Shown here: positions 1 to 5,915 of the stretch, in pieces
Numbering within the stretch: the first letter of the stretch is position 1
Layout of the letters: each line of letters begins with the position of its first letter
From: a virus
Length of the DNA: 46,853 bases
Direction: 5' to 3' (one strand)
Virus record (IMG/VR): IMGVR_UViG_3300032954_000028
Span: 1-46,853 of that record
The notes under the pieces: model-generated
Database searches by the model: none
What the model saw: only the letters and a program-made list of their open reading frames with translations
Told to the model about the DNA's origin: nothing
Program-made: the position numbers and the translations under genes

Positions 1-83
1 GACTCGCTGCCCGAACGGTGCGCGCCGGCGTAGCCGGCGACGTTCGCGACGATCCTGCCGTGACTGTCCCTGATCTGCGTCAT
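1..83 (-). CDS. partial small phage protein, 3' end outside window
   Basis: A leftward reading frame begins with ATG at 83 and runs off the left edge, so only the first 27 residues are visible (MTQIRDSHGRIVANVAGYAG at the start). A good ribosome site (GAGGAG, then AAGGA) lies just upstream, which supports a real start. The visible part is not enough to recognise a family. It follows another leftward gene (172-414) and is separated from it by a perfect hairpin at 105-130. Confidence 0.55.
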   Translation of the reverse strand, partial: MTQIRDSHGRIVANVAGYAGAHRSGSE

Positions 84-104
84 ATCCTTGCTCCTCACCC
101 GAGG

Positions 105-130
105 TGCCCGCGGGCCCTATCCCGCGGGCA
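105..130 (-). terminator. perfect 10-bp hairpin between two leftward genes
   Basis: TGCCCGCGGG and its exact reverse complement are separated by a 6-nt loop. It lies downstream of the gene ending at 172 and 22 nt upstream of the start at 83. There is no T-run on the leftward strand, so it could be a T-less actinobacterial-type terminator or a 5' UTR structure. A second hairpin holds the same position relative to the gene starting at 414. Confidence 0.5.
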
Positions 131-171
131 TCTTGGGCGAGACACCGGCCGCAGCCGGTGAATCTCGCTCA

Positions 172-414
172 CTAGGCCGGTATCTGCTCCAGCGGCATCG
201 TCCTGGCCCACTCACGGCACTCTTCGATGTCACGATCCATGACGAGCTCGTCAACGACCGCGCCCGGGTAGCTGGCCTTGAGCCACGCGAAAGCGGCCTG
301 CATGTCATCCATCGGCATCGGCGCCACCACGTGCGTGCCGTCGGCCTGGTACGTCTCCGCCCACACCGGGCACATGTCGCCCGGCATCGTGAACAGGTAG
401 AACTGGTCTCGCAT
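172..414 (-). CDS. hypothetical small acidic phage protein (80 aa)
   Basis: The start ATG at 414 follows a strong GGTGAGGAG ribosome site. The product is acidic, has a FYLFTMPGDMCPVWAETY segment near the N-terminus and an EEC..W segment near the C-terminus, and has no membrane helix. I do not recognise the family. It is the first gene downstream of the leftward promoter proposed at 654-683 and is preceded by a hairpin at 433-454. Confidence 0.7.
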   Translation of the reverse strand: MRDQFYLFTMPGDMCPVWAETYQADGTHVVAPMPMDDMQAAFAWLKASYPGAVVDELVMDRDIEECREWARTMPLEQIPA

Positions 415-432
415 GTCGTCTCCTCACCCTGC

Positions 433-454
433 GCACCCGGCCGTTACCGGGTGC
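433..454 (-). promoter_or_regulatory. perfect 8-bp hairpin in the 5' leader
   Basis: GCACCCGG and CCGGGTGC are separated by a 6-nt loop. The hairpin lies 19 nt upstream of the ATG at 414 and so within the leader of a transcript from the promoter at 654-683. Its placement matches the hairpin at 105-130 relative to the next gene. Confidence 0.45.
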
Positions 455-653
455 CCGGGGCGAGGAGCCCTGATCTTGCCTCATGTCCCGCGCCCTGTGA
501 CGTTGTGCGGAGCGACCAGCTGGGCGGTTCACCTTCAGGGCTTAGCTACCCGCTGGACGGCCACCCTCTAGGTGTGGCGCCTTAGATGGAGTTCTCAAGT
601 GACTTTCGGTCCAGGGGCCCCGGCTTCCGCCGTGCTCTCCTGCCGATACCTAG

Positions 654-683
654 ATCATGCCACGTGTACCCAACCCGTGTCAA
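654..683 (-). promoter_or_regulatory. leftward promoter
   Basis: On the minus strand TTGACA (683-678) is followed by an 18-nt spacer and CATGAT (659-654). TTGACA is a full consensus -35 in a very GC-rich setting. The transcript would read leftward into the genes starting at 414 and 83. Confidence 0.55.
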
Positions 684-758
684 GTGGGTCCGGCCAGGGA
701 TTTCACACGTAATGCACTGCCGCACAGAGGCCAGGGATGCAGGCGCGCACGCACGCCT

Positions 759-888
759 GAGAGGCACCAGGACGCCACCACAGGGGCACACCCGGGCACC
801 AGGCAGGGCCAGGACACGAGCACGGCACAGGACACCACACCCCCACCCCGAACCCACGCAAACCAGCACACAACAAGACACCCCAGGA
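759..888. other. 130-nt tract without any T on the + strand
   Basis: From 759 to 888 the + strand has only A, C and G, and the last third is C/A-rich and G-poor. The flanking sequence contains normal amounts of T. It is non-coding and lies between leftward genes. The function is unknown; a packaging, replication or termination role are possibilities. Confidence 0.6.
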
Positions 889-971
889 TGATTCAGGGCA
901 AAAAAGGACAAACCGGATACACCGACAAGCCGTGTCTCGTACCGGCCAGGTTTTTCCCCCGAAACTTTCCT

Positions 972-1030
972 GGTTACGCGTTGTGTGTGCTGGTGACGGT
1001 GCGTGTGCTCCTGGGGAAAAGGGTTACGCG
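972..1030 (+). repeat. direct repeat GGTTACGCG x2
   Basis: GGTTACGCG occurs at 972-980 and again at 1022-1030, 50 nt apart, next to the 3' end of the leftward gene 1024-1509. The short similarity may be an iteron-like pair or coincidence. Confidence 0.3.
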
Positions 1031-1509
1031 CGTGCGCGGGGCTGTAATGCGGTGCGGTCGGGGGGTCTGCGCCAGTGGCGGGGGATGTTGTCGCCTGTGT
1101 CTGTGACGGTGATGCCTGTGGCGGGGTTGTGGTAGATGGGGGGGCATGCGGGGTTGGTGTCGCATTGCCAGCGGCGGATGCCGTAGATGTCTTGCCAGGT
1201 CATGGGTTGCCCGCAGCAGGTGGGGGTTTCGGGTGGGGGGGGTGCCTGGGCTGGGCGGGTTTCGGTGTGGCGGTGCTGGCGGGCGGTGATGGCTTTGCGG
1301 AGTTTGAGGAGGGCTTCGGCGTGGGTGGGGGCGGTGACGGTGATGCCGGTGGGGGTGTGGGTGAGGTGGATGGTGATGCCGTCGATGGGGCCGGCTGCGG
1401 CTGTTGTTTCGAGGGCGGCGATGCGGTCCTCGAGGTCTCCGGCTGGGCGGCCTTCGGCGATGGCGGTGATCATGGCGGCGAGGTCGGGGTCCTGGTCCTG
1501 TGCGGTCAC
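1024..1509 (-). CDS. hypothetical protein with C-terminal zinc-ribbon-like motif (161 aa)
   Basis: The start overlaps the stop of the upstream leftward gene by 4 nt, so the two are translationally coupled. The N-terminal half is helical and acidic (DLEDRIAALE). A central segment (GITIHLTHTPTGITVTAP) looks beta-rich. The C-terminal part has a CCGQPM...WQC....C arrangement that could bind zinc. The family is not recognised. An operator-like repeat (1043-1058) sits inside the last codons. Confidence 0.7.
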   Translation of the reverse strand: MTAQDQDPDLAAMITAIAEGRPAGDLEDRIAALETTAAAGPIDGITIHLTHTPTGITVTAPTHAEALLKLRKAITARQHRHTETRPAQAPPPPETPTCCGQPMTWQDIYGIRRWQCDTNPACPPIYHNPATGITVTDTGDNIPRHWRRPPDRTALQPRARA

Positions 1510-1880
1510 GGGTGTTTCGCTTTCGATCCGGGCGGCAGGACGACGAACTTCCCCTCGACGTCCTGCGGGGCTACATGCGTGAGCATGTGCGCGATGTCGG
1601 CCATCCGGCTCGGCGTGACGTCCGCGCCGGCGCGGAGCGGAACATAGATGGGGGCGGGCTCTGCTGGCTCGCTAACGGGGACTACCGGGGCCGGGGCCTC
1701 ATGGCTGTAGTTGCATTCCCGGACCCACGGCGCGTACGCCCGCTTGCACGTCGGGCAGGTCCAGCCGCATGAGGTGCACCGCTGGGCGTACGGGACGCCG
1801 TGCGGGCACAGGGGCGCCGGGCTGGCCATGCGGGTGTCGCGCCAGTCGCGCGGAGGCTGGTCAGGCAGGATGTGTGCCAC
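1506..1880 (-). CDS. small Cys-rich zinc-ribbon protein (124 aa)
   Basis: Begins at GTG 1880 and has CPHG, CTSCGWTCPTCKRAY and a later Cys, a layout typical of treble-clef or zinc-ribbon folds. The C-terminal half (MADIAHMLTHVAPQDVEGKF) is helical. There is no Shine-Dalgarno site. Instead GATAAT lies exactly 6 nt before the GTG, so the transcript may be leaderless. It is coupled by a 4-nt overlap to the gene at 1024-1509. Function unknown. Confidence 0.72.
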   Translation of the reverse strand: MAHILPDQPPRDWRDTRMASPAPLCPHGVPYAQRCTSCGWTCPTCKRAYAPWVRECNYSHEAPAPVVPVSEPAEPAPIYVPLRAGADVTPSRMADIAHMLTHVAPQDVEGKFVVLPPGSKAKHP

Positions 1881-1886
1881 GTTCTC

Positions 1887-1892
1887 ATTATC
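1887..1892 (-). promoter_or_regulatory. -10 element of leaderless leftward promoter
   Basis: GATAAT on the minus strand, 6 nt before the GTG start at 1880. It has the same geometry as several other isolated genes in the window. No convincing -35 is seen. Confidence 0.45.
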
Positions 1893-1982
1893 CCGTCCCG
1901 CCTGCCCTGGTGCGAGGACCGCCGCGGCGCGGGCCGCCGGGGGGAACCCCCCCTGCCCGCGCGACCTTGTAATGCGGGGCGG

Positions 1983-2011
1983 TTGCGTTGCTGTCCGCGC
2001 TGCATTACAGT
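1983..2011 (+). promoter_or_regulatory. rightward promoter for a leaderless gene
   Basis: TTGCGT (1983-1988), a 17-nt spacer and TACAGT (2006-2011) are followed after 6 nt by ATG 2018, so transcription would begin at or near the start codon. The operator-like repeat 1994-2009 overlaps the -10 and the copy at 1968-1983 abuts the -35, a layout that suits repression. Confidence 0.6.
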
Positions 2012-2017
2012 ACGGGT

Positions 2018-2797
2018 ATGAGCAGCAATCATGCCCGGCCCCGGCCGCCGGAACCCCCGATGGCGGGGCTGATGTACGTCCCGGACCCCGACCCGCAGTG
2101 GAGGGTCGCCCGGGACGGCGCGCGGTGCCGGGATCAGCGTTCCGGCCGCGGAACCTGCGGCGCGCCCGCCGGAGTCGAGTTGCATAACGGCGCGGGCTCG
2201 GTGTGGCCCTGGTACGCCTACTGTGACGTCCATGCCGCCTCCCGAGGCCACTGGGCGGAAGACGGGCAGGTCCTCACGTGGGCGCTGCGGCACGCCGACG
2301 GGAGCGTCCTGGGCCCGGCCGAGGCGAGGAAAGCGCAGGCTGTCCTCGCCGCCCGCATGGAGGGCGGCGAGTGCAAGCCCCACCACTGCGCCCGGTCGCG
2401 GTGCCACCCGTCGCTGAGGCACACGTACTCCCTGCGGCTGCGGGGGGACCTCACCAGCGACGCCGACCTCGCCGCTGATGACAGCGGCGCCGCCAGCACC
2501 GCCGCGTGGATGACCATGATGATGGAGGCGGCGCTGGGATACCTGCGGTGCCCCAGGTGCGACCAGCGTGACGAGGACGCCGCCCCGGTCCCCGTCAGGC
2601 TCGGGGACGTCACCGGCAGCAGGACGTGGGGGGAGCGGGTCGCCGAGGCGGCGCAGGCAGTCGAGGATCAGCACCCGCGCCACGAGCCGGTCCTCATCGG
2701 CGCGGACGTGACCGTGCCCGCCCCTGTCGTGTTCAGGCCCCCGATCCCCGCGACGGTCCCGGACCATTCCGCGAAGAAAGGCAGGAGGGCGTCATGA
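2018..2797 (+). CDS. hypothetical Cys/His-containing protein (259 aa)
   Basis: I chose the ATG at 2018 because it lies 6 nt after a good -10 (TACAGT), and no Shine-Dalgarno site precedes any nearby start. The product has scattered Cys/His pairs (CRDQ..CGAP, YCDVHAA, CKPHHCARSRCHPS, LRCPRCDQ) consistent with zinc binding, and no membrane segment. It heads a rightward operon of four overlapping genes (ATGA, then two GTGA junctions) ending at 3721. I do not recognise the family. Confidence 0.72.
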   Translation: MSSNHARPRPPEPPMAGLMYVPDPDPQWRVARDGARCRDQRSGRGTCGAPAGVELHNGAGSVWPWYAYCDVHAASRGHWAEDGQVLTWALRHADGSVLGPAEARKAQAVLAARMEGGECKPHHCARSRCHPSLRHTYSLRLRGDLTSDADLAADDSGAASTAAWMTMMMEAALGYLRCPRCDQRDEDAAPVPVRLGDVTGSRTWGERVAEAAQAVEDQHPRHEPVLIGADVTVPAPVVFRPPIPATVPDHSAKKGRRAS

Positions 2798-2916
2798 GCG
2801 GCACCGAGGGCGTCAGCGCCGGGCTCGCCGCGCTGGAGGAGGAGTTCGCCGAGGCCATCTTCGACGCCTACGGCATCCCGGAAGACCTGAGGGAACTGTG
2901 GCGGGACCTGCGGTGA
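2794..2916 (+). CDS. small acidic protein (40 aa)
   Basis: ATG at 2794 follows GGAGG and overlaps the upstream stop by 4 nt. The peptide is acidic and helical (LAALEEEFAEAIFDAYGIPE). Its end overlaps the next start. No family is recognised; operon position and ribosome site are the evidence that it is real. Confidence 0.6.
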   Translation: MSGTEGVSAGLAALEEEFAEAIFDAYGIPEDLRELWRDLR

Positions 2917-3128
2917 CCGGCAGCGAAGAGGCAGCCAGGGCCGCGCAGCTAGCCGCCTGCAAGAAGAACCCGAAACGTCTCCGGTACTCCTCCCGGTCGT
3001 ACGCCCGCCAGGACGCCAAGCGGATCCTCAGGGAATCGCGGCGCCGGCTGCGCCCGTACGAGTGCGCGTGCGGCTGGTGGCACCTGACGAGCCAGCCGCC
3101 GCGCGACCAGGGGAAGGCGGCAGCGTGA
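2913..3128 (+). CDS. small basic protein with CxCxxWHLT motif (71 aa)
   Basis: The GTG at 2913 overlaps the previous stop (GTGA); an in-frame GTG at 2898 is possible. The N-terminal half is Lys/Arg-rich. The C-terminus carries YECACGWWHLTS, similar in pattern to short actinophage proteins with a Cys-x-Cys..Trp-His signature, possibly a metal site. Its own stop overlaps the start of the nuclease-like gene. Function unknown. Confidence 0.65.
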   Translation: MTGSEEAARAAQLAACKKNPKRLRYSSRSYARQDAKRILRESRRRLRPYECACGWWHLTSQPPRDQGKAAA

Positions 3129-3721
3129 GCGGCGTCCCCCGCTACGCTGGCCCGGTGAGACACGCCCTCGCCGCCATCGCGACCGCCCTCCTCGTCGCGG
3201 CCTGCGCCCCGCTGGCCACGGCCTCCGCCGTGTCCGCTGCCTCGCCCGCATCTCACGGCCTGAAGAAGGTCCACGACCCCCGCCGCGTCACCGGGACCAT
3301 CACCGGACGGTGCTCCTACCGCGACCGGGGGCAACTCCCCGACCCCCGCTGCACCCCCGGCAGCATCGACCCGGCCGTCACCCAGGCGAACCTCCGGTCC
3401 ACGATCTGCCGTTCCGGGTACACCAGGACCGTCCGCCCCCCGGAGTCGCAGACGGAGCGGTTCAAGTTCGGCGTCGCCTACCCCGCCTACGGCGACCCGC
3501 ATCCCGAGCACACCGAACTGGACCACCTCGTCTCCCTGGAACTCGGCGGGTCCAACGACGCGACGAACCTGTGGCCCGAGACCCCGCCGACACCCAACCC
3601 CAAGGACAAGGTGGAGGACGCCCTGCACGCCGCCGTCTGCTCGGGACGCGTCACCCTCGCCGCAGCACAGGACGCCATCGCCGCCGACTGGACCACGGCG
3701 GAGAAGAAACTCGGCCTGTGA
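3125..3721 (+). CDS. exported or lipid-anchored HNH-type nuclease
   Basis: With the GTG at 3125 (overlapping the upstream TGA) the product has 198 residues; GTG 3155 is an alternative. The N-terminus is a signal peptide with a hydrophobic core and LLVAACAP, which resembles a lipobox. The C-terminal half has LDHLVSLELGGSNDATNLWPE, the DH....N signature of HNH/His-Me-finger nucleases (Asp133-His134 and Asn148 in this numbering), followed by a K..E-rich helix. Phage-borne exported HNH proteins could degrade competing or host DNA outside the membrane, but that role is inference. It closes the four-gene operon starting at 2018. Confidence 0.72.
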   Translation: MSGVPRYAGPVRHALAAIATALLVAACAPLATASAVSAASPASHGLKKVHDPRRVTGTITGRCSYRDRGQLPDPRCTPGSIDPAVTQANLRSTICRSGYTRTVRPPESQTERFKFGVAYPAYGDPHPEHTELDHLVSLELGGSNDATNLWPETPPTPNPKDKVEDALHAAVCSGRVTLAAAQDAIAADWTTAEKKLGL

Positions 3722-3730
3722 CGTGACCGC

Positions 3731-3973
3731 TCATATGACAGCCCCGTCCCGCCGCCACCACGGGTCCGCCCTCCGCGCAATCTCGGCATCCCCCAGTTCA
3801 ATGCACTGGTCGCACAGGTCCAGGTACCGGGCGGGCAGCGTCTTCGGCCAGTACTGCCGCGTCTGGCGGAACTCGTTACACACCTGGCAGCGCGCCGGGA
3901 CCCGCCGCGGCGGGCGGGCGGCACGGCGGACCTCAGCCGACTCCGCAGCATCATGACCATCCACGTATCCCAT
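3731..3973 (-). CDS. small zinc-ribbon protein (80 aa)
   Basis: ATG at 3973 follows GCGGGAG, giving a normal ribosome site. Two Cys pairs (CQVCNEFR...CDQC) separated by about 27 residues suggest a zinc ribbon. The N-terminus is Arg-rich. It is convergent with the nuclease gene ending at 3721 and divergent from the gene at 4038. Function unknown. Confidence 0.7.
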   Translation of the reverse strand: MGYVDGHDAAESAEVRRAARPPRRVPARCQVCNEFRQTRQYWPKTLPARYLDLCDQCIELGDAEIARRADPWWRRDGAVI

Positions 3974-4001
3974 TGTGCTCCCGCCGCGACCGCGTGCCGT
4001 G

Positions 4002-4031
4002 TTGGCGCTCCCGCCCCGCGTGCACCACAAT
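4002..4031 (+). promoter_or_regulatory. rightward promoter for a leaderless gene
   Basis: TTGGCG (4002-4007), an 18-nt spacer and CACAAT (4026-4031) are followed after 6 nt by ATG 4038. The same -10 to start geometry recurs in this window. Confidence 0.45.
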
Positions 4032-4037
4032 CTGCCC

Positions 4038-5156
4038 ATGGCGGCCCGCGAAGACGACACAGGTCACCCCTGCTCCCGCATCCCCCCGGAACTGTGCGAC
4101 GGCTCCCGGATCGTCTGGGACGACGACAGGAACTCAAGACGCGAACCCGCGAAAACAAGCCGGGCGTTCTGCGACCCCTGCCGGTCCCGCGTCATCGCCT
4201 GCCTGGAAGAACTCCCCCCCGCCTACGCGCGGCTCTGCAAGGCGCTCGGAGACGCCCCCCGCACCGGGAAAGCCATCCGCGCGCCGTTCGGCCCCGGCGA
4301 GCCCATCCGCGCCGAGATCGACGCCCTCATGCGGGTCACCGCGGTCATCCTGCACGGCTGGGAGTTCCGCGTCCGCCGGTCCCGGCTCCGCCTCGCCACC
4401 CGCGACACCCCCGACATCCTGCACCCTGAATCCGTGGGCAAGGCAGCGGAGACCATCGGCACCCACATCGACGTGCTCCTCGCCCTGCAGCCCGGGTGGA
4501 TGACCCGCGTCTTCACGTTCCCCCCTGGCAAGCCCGGCGCCGTCCCCGCCCAGGAAGGGACCTGCCGGCGCTGCGGGCGCCGCATCGCCCGCCTGGTCCG
4601 CGGCGGGCCCGGCCGCTGGTACGTCATGGACGCCTCCGGGGCACCCGTCCCCGCCTGCGCCCACGAGCCCCGCGAGATCACCTCCTCCCGGGCGCTGGCC
4701 CTGATGCCCGCCGAGCTCGAAACCGAGATCAGCGACGAGGAAATCGTCACCATCGGCGACGGGTGGGTGAAAGTCACCAAGCACATCGGCGCCGAGCAGG
4801 CCGGGAACGAGATCCTCGACCTGCACTACCGGGCCCGCCGCCGCCTCGGGGAGACCCGTCCGCAGCCCGAGAGCTTCGACGGGATCCCGTGCCGGGCGTG
4901 CGACGAGATGGCCCTGGAACGCGCCGAGCCCCCCTCCGACCCCGACGTCCCCGCCGCCCATTCCAAGTGCGCGCTGTGCAAGGACGAGATGGACCGGGAG
5001 GAGTTCGACCGGTGGGCCGACATGTATGCGTCCTGGGCGCGCGGCGCCGCCATCCAGGTCTGCCGCCGCTGCTCGATCGGCAGGCACGAGGACTGCTGCT
5101 GGCACGCCTGCTCGTGCGACGGGGAACTGCACCCACGCCGGCGTGTTGCGGCCTGA
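4038..5156 (+). CDS. Cys-rich hypothetical protein (372 aa)
   Basis: I prefer the ATG at 4038 to an in-frame TTG/ATG at 3975, which would give a Pro/Arg-rich leader. The protein has several Cys clusters (CDPC, CRRCGRR..CAH, CRACDEM, CALCKDEM, CRRCSIGRHEDCCWHACSCDG) and a helical middle part. The order of several CxxC pairs suggests more than one zinc module and a nucleic-acid or protein-binding role. It is followed by a small MerR-like HTH protein. The family is only loosely familiar from actinobacterial mobile elements and no function is assigned. Confidence 0.7.
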   Translation: MAAREDDTGHPCSRIPPELCDGSRIVWDDDRNSRREPAKTSRAFCDPCRSRVIACLEELPPAYARLCKALGDAPRTGKAIRAPFGPGEPIRAEIDALMRVTAVILHGWEFRVRRSRLRLATRDTPDILHPESVGKAAETIGTHIDVLLALQPGWMTRVFTFPPGKPGAVPAQEGTCRRCGRRIARLVRGGPGRWYVMDASGAPVPACAHEPREITSSRALALMPAELETEISDEEIVTIGDGWVKVTKHIGAEQAGNEILDLHYRARRRLGETRPQPESFDGIPCRACDEMALERAEPPSDPDVPAAHSKCALCKDEMDREEFDRWADMYASWARGAAIQVCRRCSIGRHEDCCWHACSCDGELHPRRRVAA

Positions 5157-5159
5157 TCC

Positions 5160-5190
5160 TTGCCCAAACCACAGGGATACCCTGTAACAT
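5160..5190 (+). promoter_or_regulatory. promoter with 19-nt spacer and internal palindrome
   Basis: TTGCCC (5160-5165) and TAACAT (5185-5190) are 19 nt apart, the unusual spacing of MerR-controlled promoters. The spacer holds a perfect palindrome, ACAGGG-ATA-CCCTGT (5171-5185). The downstream gene encodes a MerR-like HTH, so autoregulation is likely. Confidence 0.6.
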
Positions 5191-5264
5191 CACTTGCCAG
5201 TAGCATCATTACGCCCTGGAGCGCTCACGCGCCCGGGGCATCTCGTTTCCCGGGGGCGGTGGTC

Positions 5265-5513
5265 ATGCGCCCCGGACGCGGAGACGGCCTGCTCACCACC
5301 CCTGAAGCCGCCCGGCTCGTCGGCGTGAAACCCGTGACGGTCCGCCAGTGGCGGGCCCGGGGGTGGCTCGTCCCGCAGGGCCTGGACGAGCGCGGCTACC
5401 CGCTGCACACCCGCGAGGCCGTCCGCGCCGCCGAGAAACGCGTCCGCGAGAACGGCCTGCAGGCCTCCGGCATCGACCCCCGCCAGCTGCGCGGGCGCCC
5501 CCTCGCCGCCTGA
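5265..5513 (+). CDS. MerR-like helix-turn-helix protein (82 aa)
   Basis: The product contains LLTTPEAARLVGVKPVTVRQWRARGWL split over residues about 8-32, a typical MerR/excisionase-type winged HTH, followed by a basic helix (AVRAAEKRVREN). The ATG at 5265 is preceded by a GGGGGCGG stretch; GTG 5259 is an alternative. No effector-binding domain is present, so it is a minimal DNA binder. It could regulate its own promoter (5160-5190). Because it lies two genes before the terminase it could also act as a small-terminase-like protein. Confidence 0.72.
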   Translation: MRPGRGDGLLTTPEAARLVGVKPVTVRQWRARGWLVPQGLDERGYPLHTREAVRAAEKRVRENGLQASGIDPRQLRGRPLAA

Positions 5514-5559
5514 CCTCGCAGCGATACCACCACCACCACCATCACCACGGAGTACAACC

Positions 5560-5895
5560 ATGCCCACCGAACTGACCCCTGCCGACATGGCCGAGCACGA
5601 AGTAACCTTCGCTGCCGGAACAGGCCCGACCTCGACCCGCGTCTTCACCGCCGCCTACGTCGTAGCCGACGACGCCAAGATGCCCGGCATGCTCGTCTTC
5701 AAGGACTACCGGCACCGGGCCGTGGCCATGGTCAACGCCGCGACGGTGCTGACGGTCGAGCGCCTGGAGCGCGGCGGGAACGCGCCTCAGCCCGGCGGCG
5801 TGACCCTGGCGAAGTTGACTGTCCCCGGCGCGGCCGGAGGGCAGTTGACTCAGACGGTACACATCCCGCCGGAAGCCTGGAGTTCCAGCAGGTGA
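5560..5895 (+). CDS. hypothetical protein upstream of terminase (111 aa)
   Basis: ATG at 5560 follows GGAG at a normal distance; the leader contains a short CAC repeat (about 5528-5548). The product has a beta-rich pattern (EVTFAAG, RVFTAAYVVADD, GMLVFKDY, AATVLTVERLE) and no motif I can name. It ends 20 nt before the terminase start, so the two are probably co-transcribed. Confidence 0.65.
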   Translation: MPTELTPADMAEHEVTFAAGTGPTSTRVFTAAYVVADDAKMPGMLVFKDYRHRAVAMVNAATVLTVERLERGGNAPQPGGVTLAKLTVPGAAGGQLTQTVHIPPEAWSSSR

Positions 5896-5915
5896 ACTGA
5901 GGGCGGGGGGCTGTC

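Larger units (their letters stand above)
415..1023. other. 609-nt non-coding region
   Basis: Frames open here on both strands give Arg/Pro/His-rich products with no ribosome sites and no family features, so I call no gene. The stretch holds a leader hairpin (433-454), a leftward promoter (654-683), an operator-like repeat (708-723), a 130-nt T-free tract (759-888) and one copy of a 9-nt direct repeat (972-980). Confidence 0.6.
708..2009. repeat. family of 16-nt operator-like repeats (four scattered sites)
   Basis: Sites at 1043-1058 and 1968-1983 share 15 of 16 positions (TGTAATGCGGkGCGGT). An inverted copy at 1994-2009 matches about 13 of 16, and a weaker one at 708-723 about 11 of 16. The pair 1968-1983 and 1994-2009 forms an inverted arrangement over the rightward promoter at 1983-2011. 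This looks like binding sites of a phage regulator, but the regulator is not identified. Confidence 0.45.

Noticed and set aside
582-911. Open frames on both strands in the 586-911 region
   Set aside because: Products are low-complexity Arg/His/Pro or Cys-rich without ribosome sites. The region has strand-asymmetric composition and a promoter, so it is better read as non-coding.
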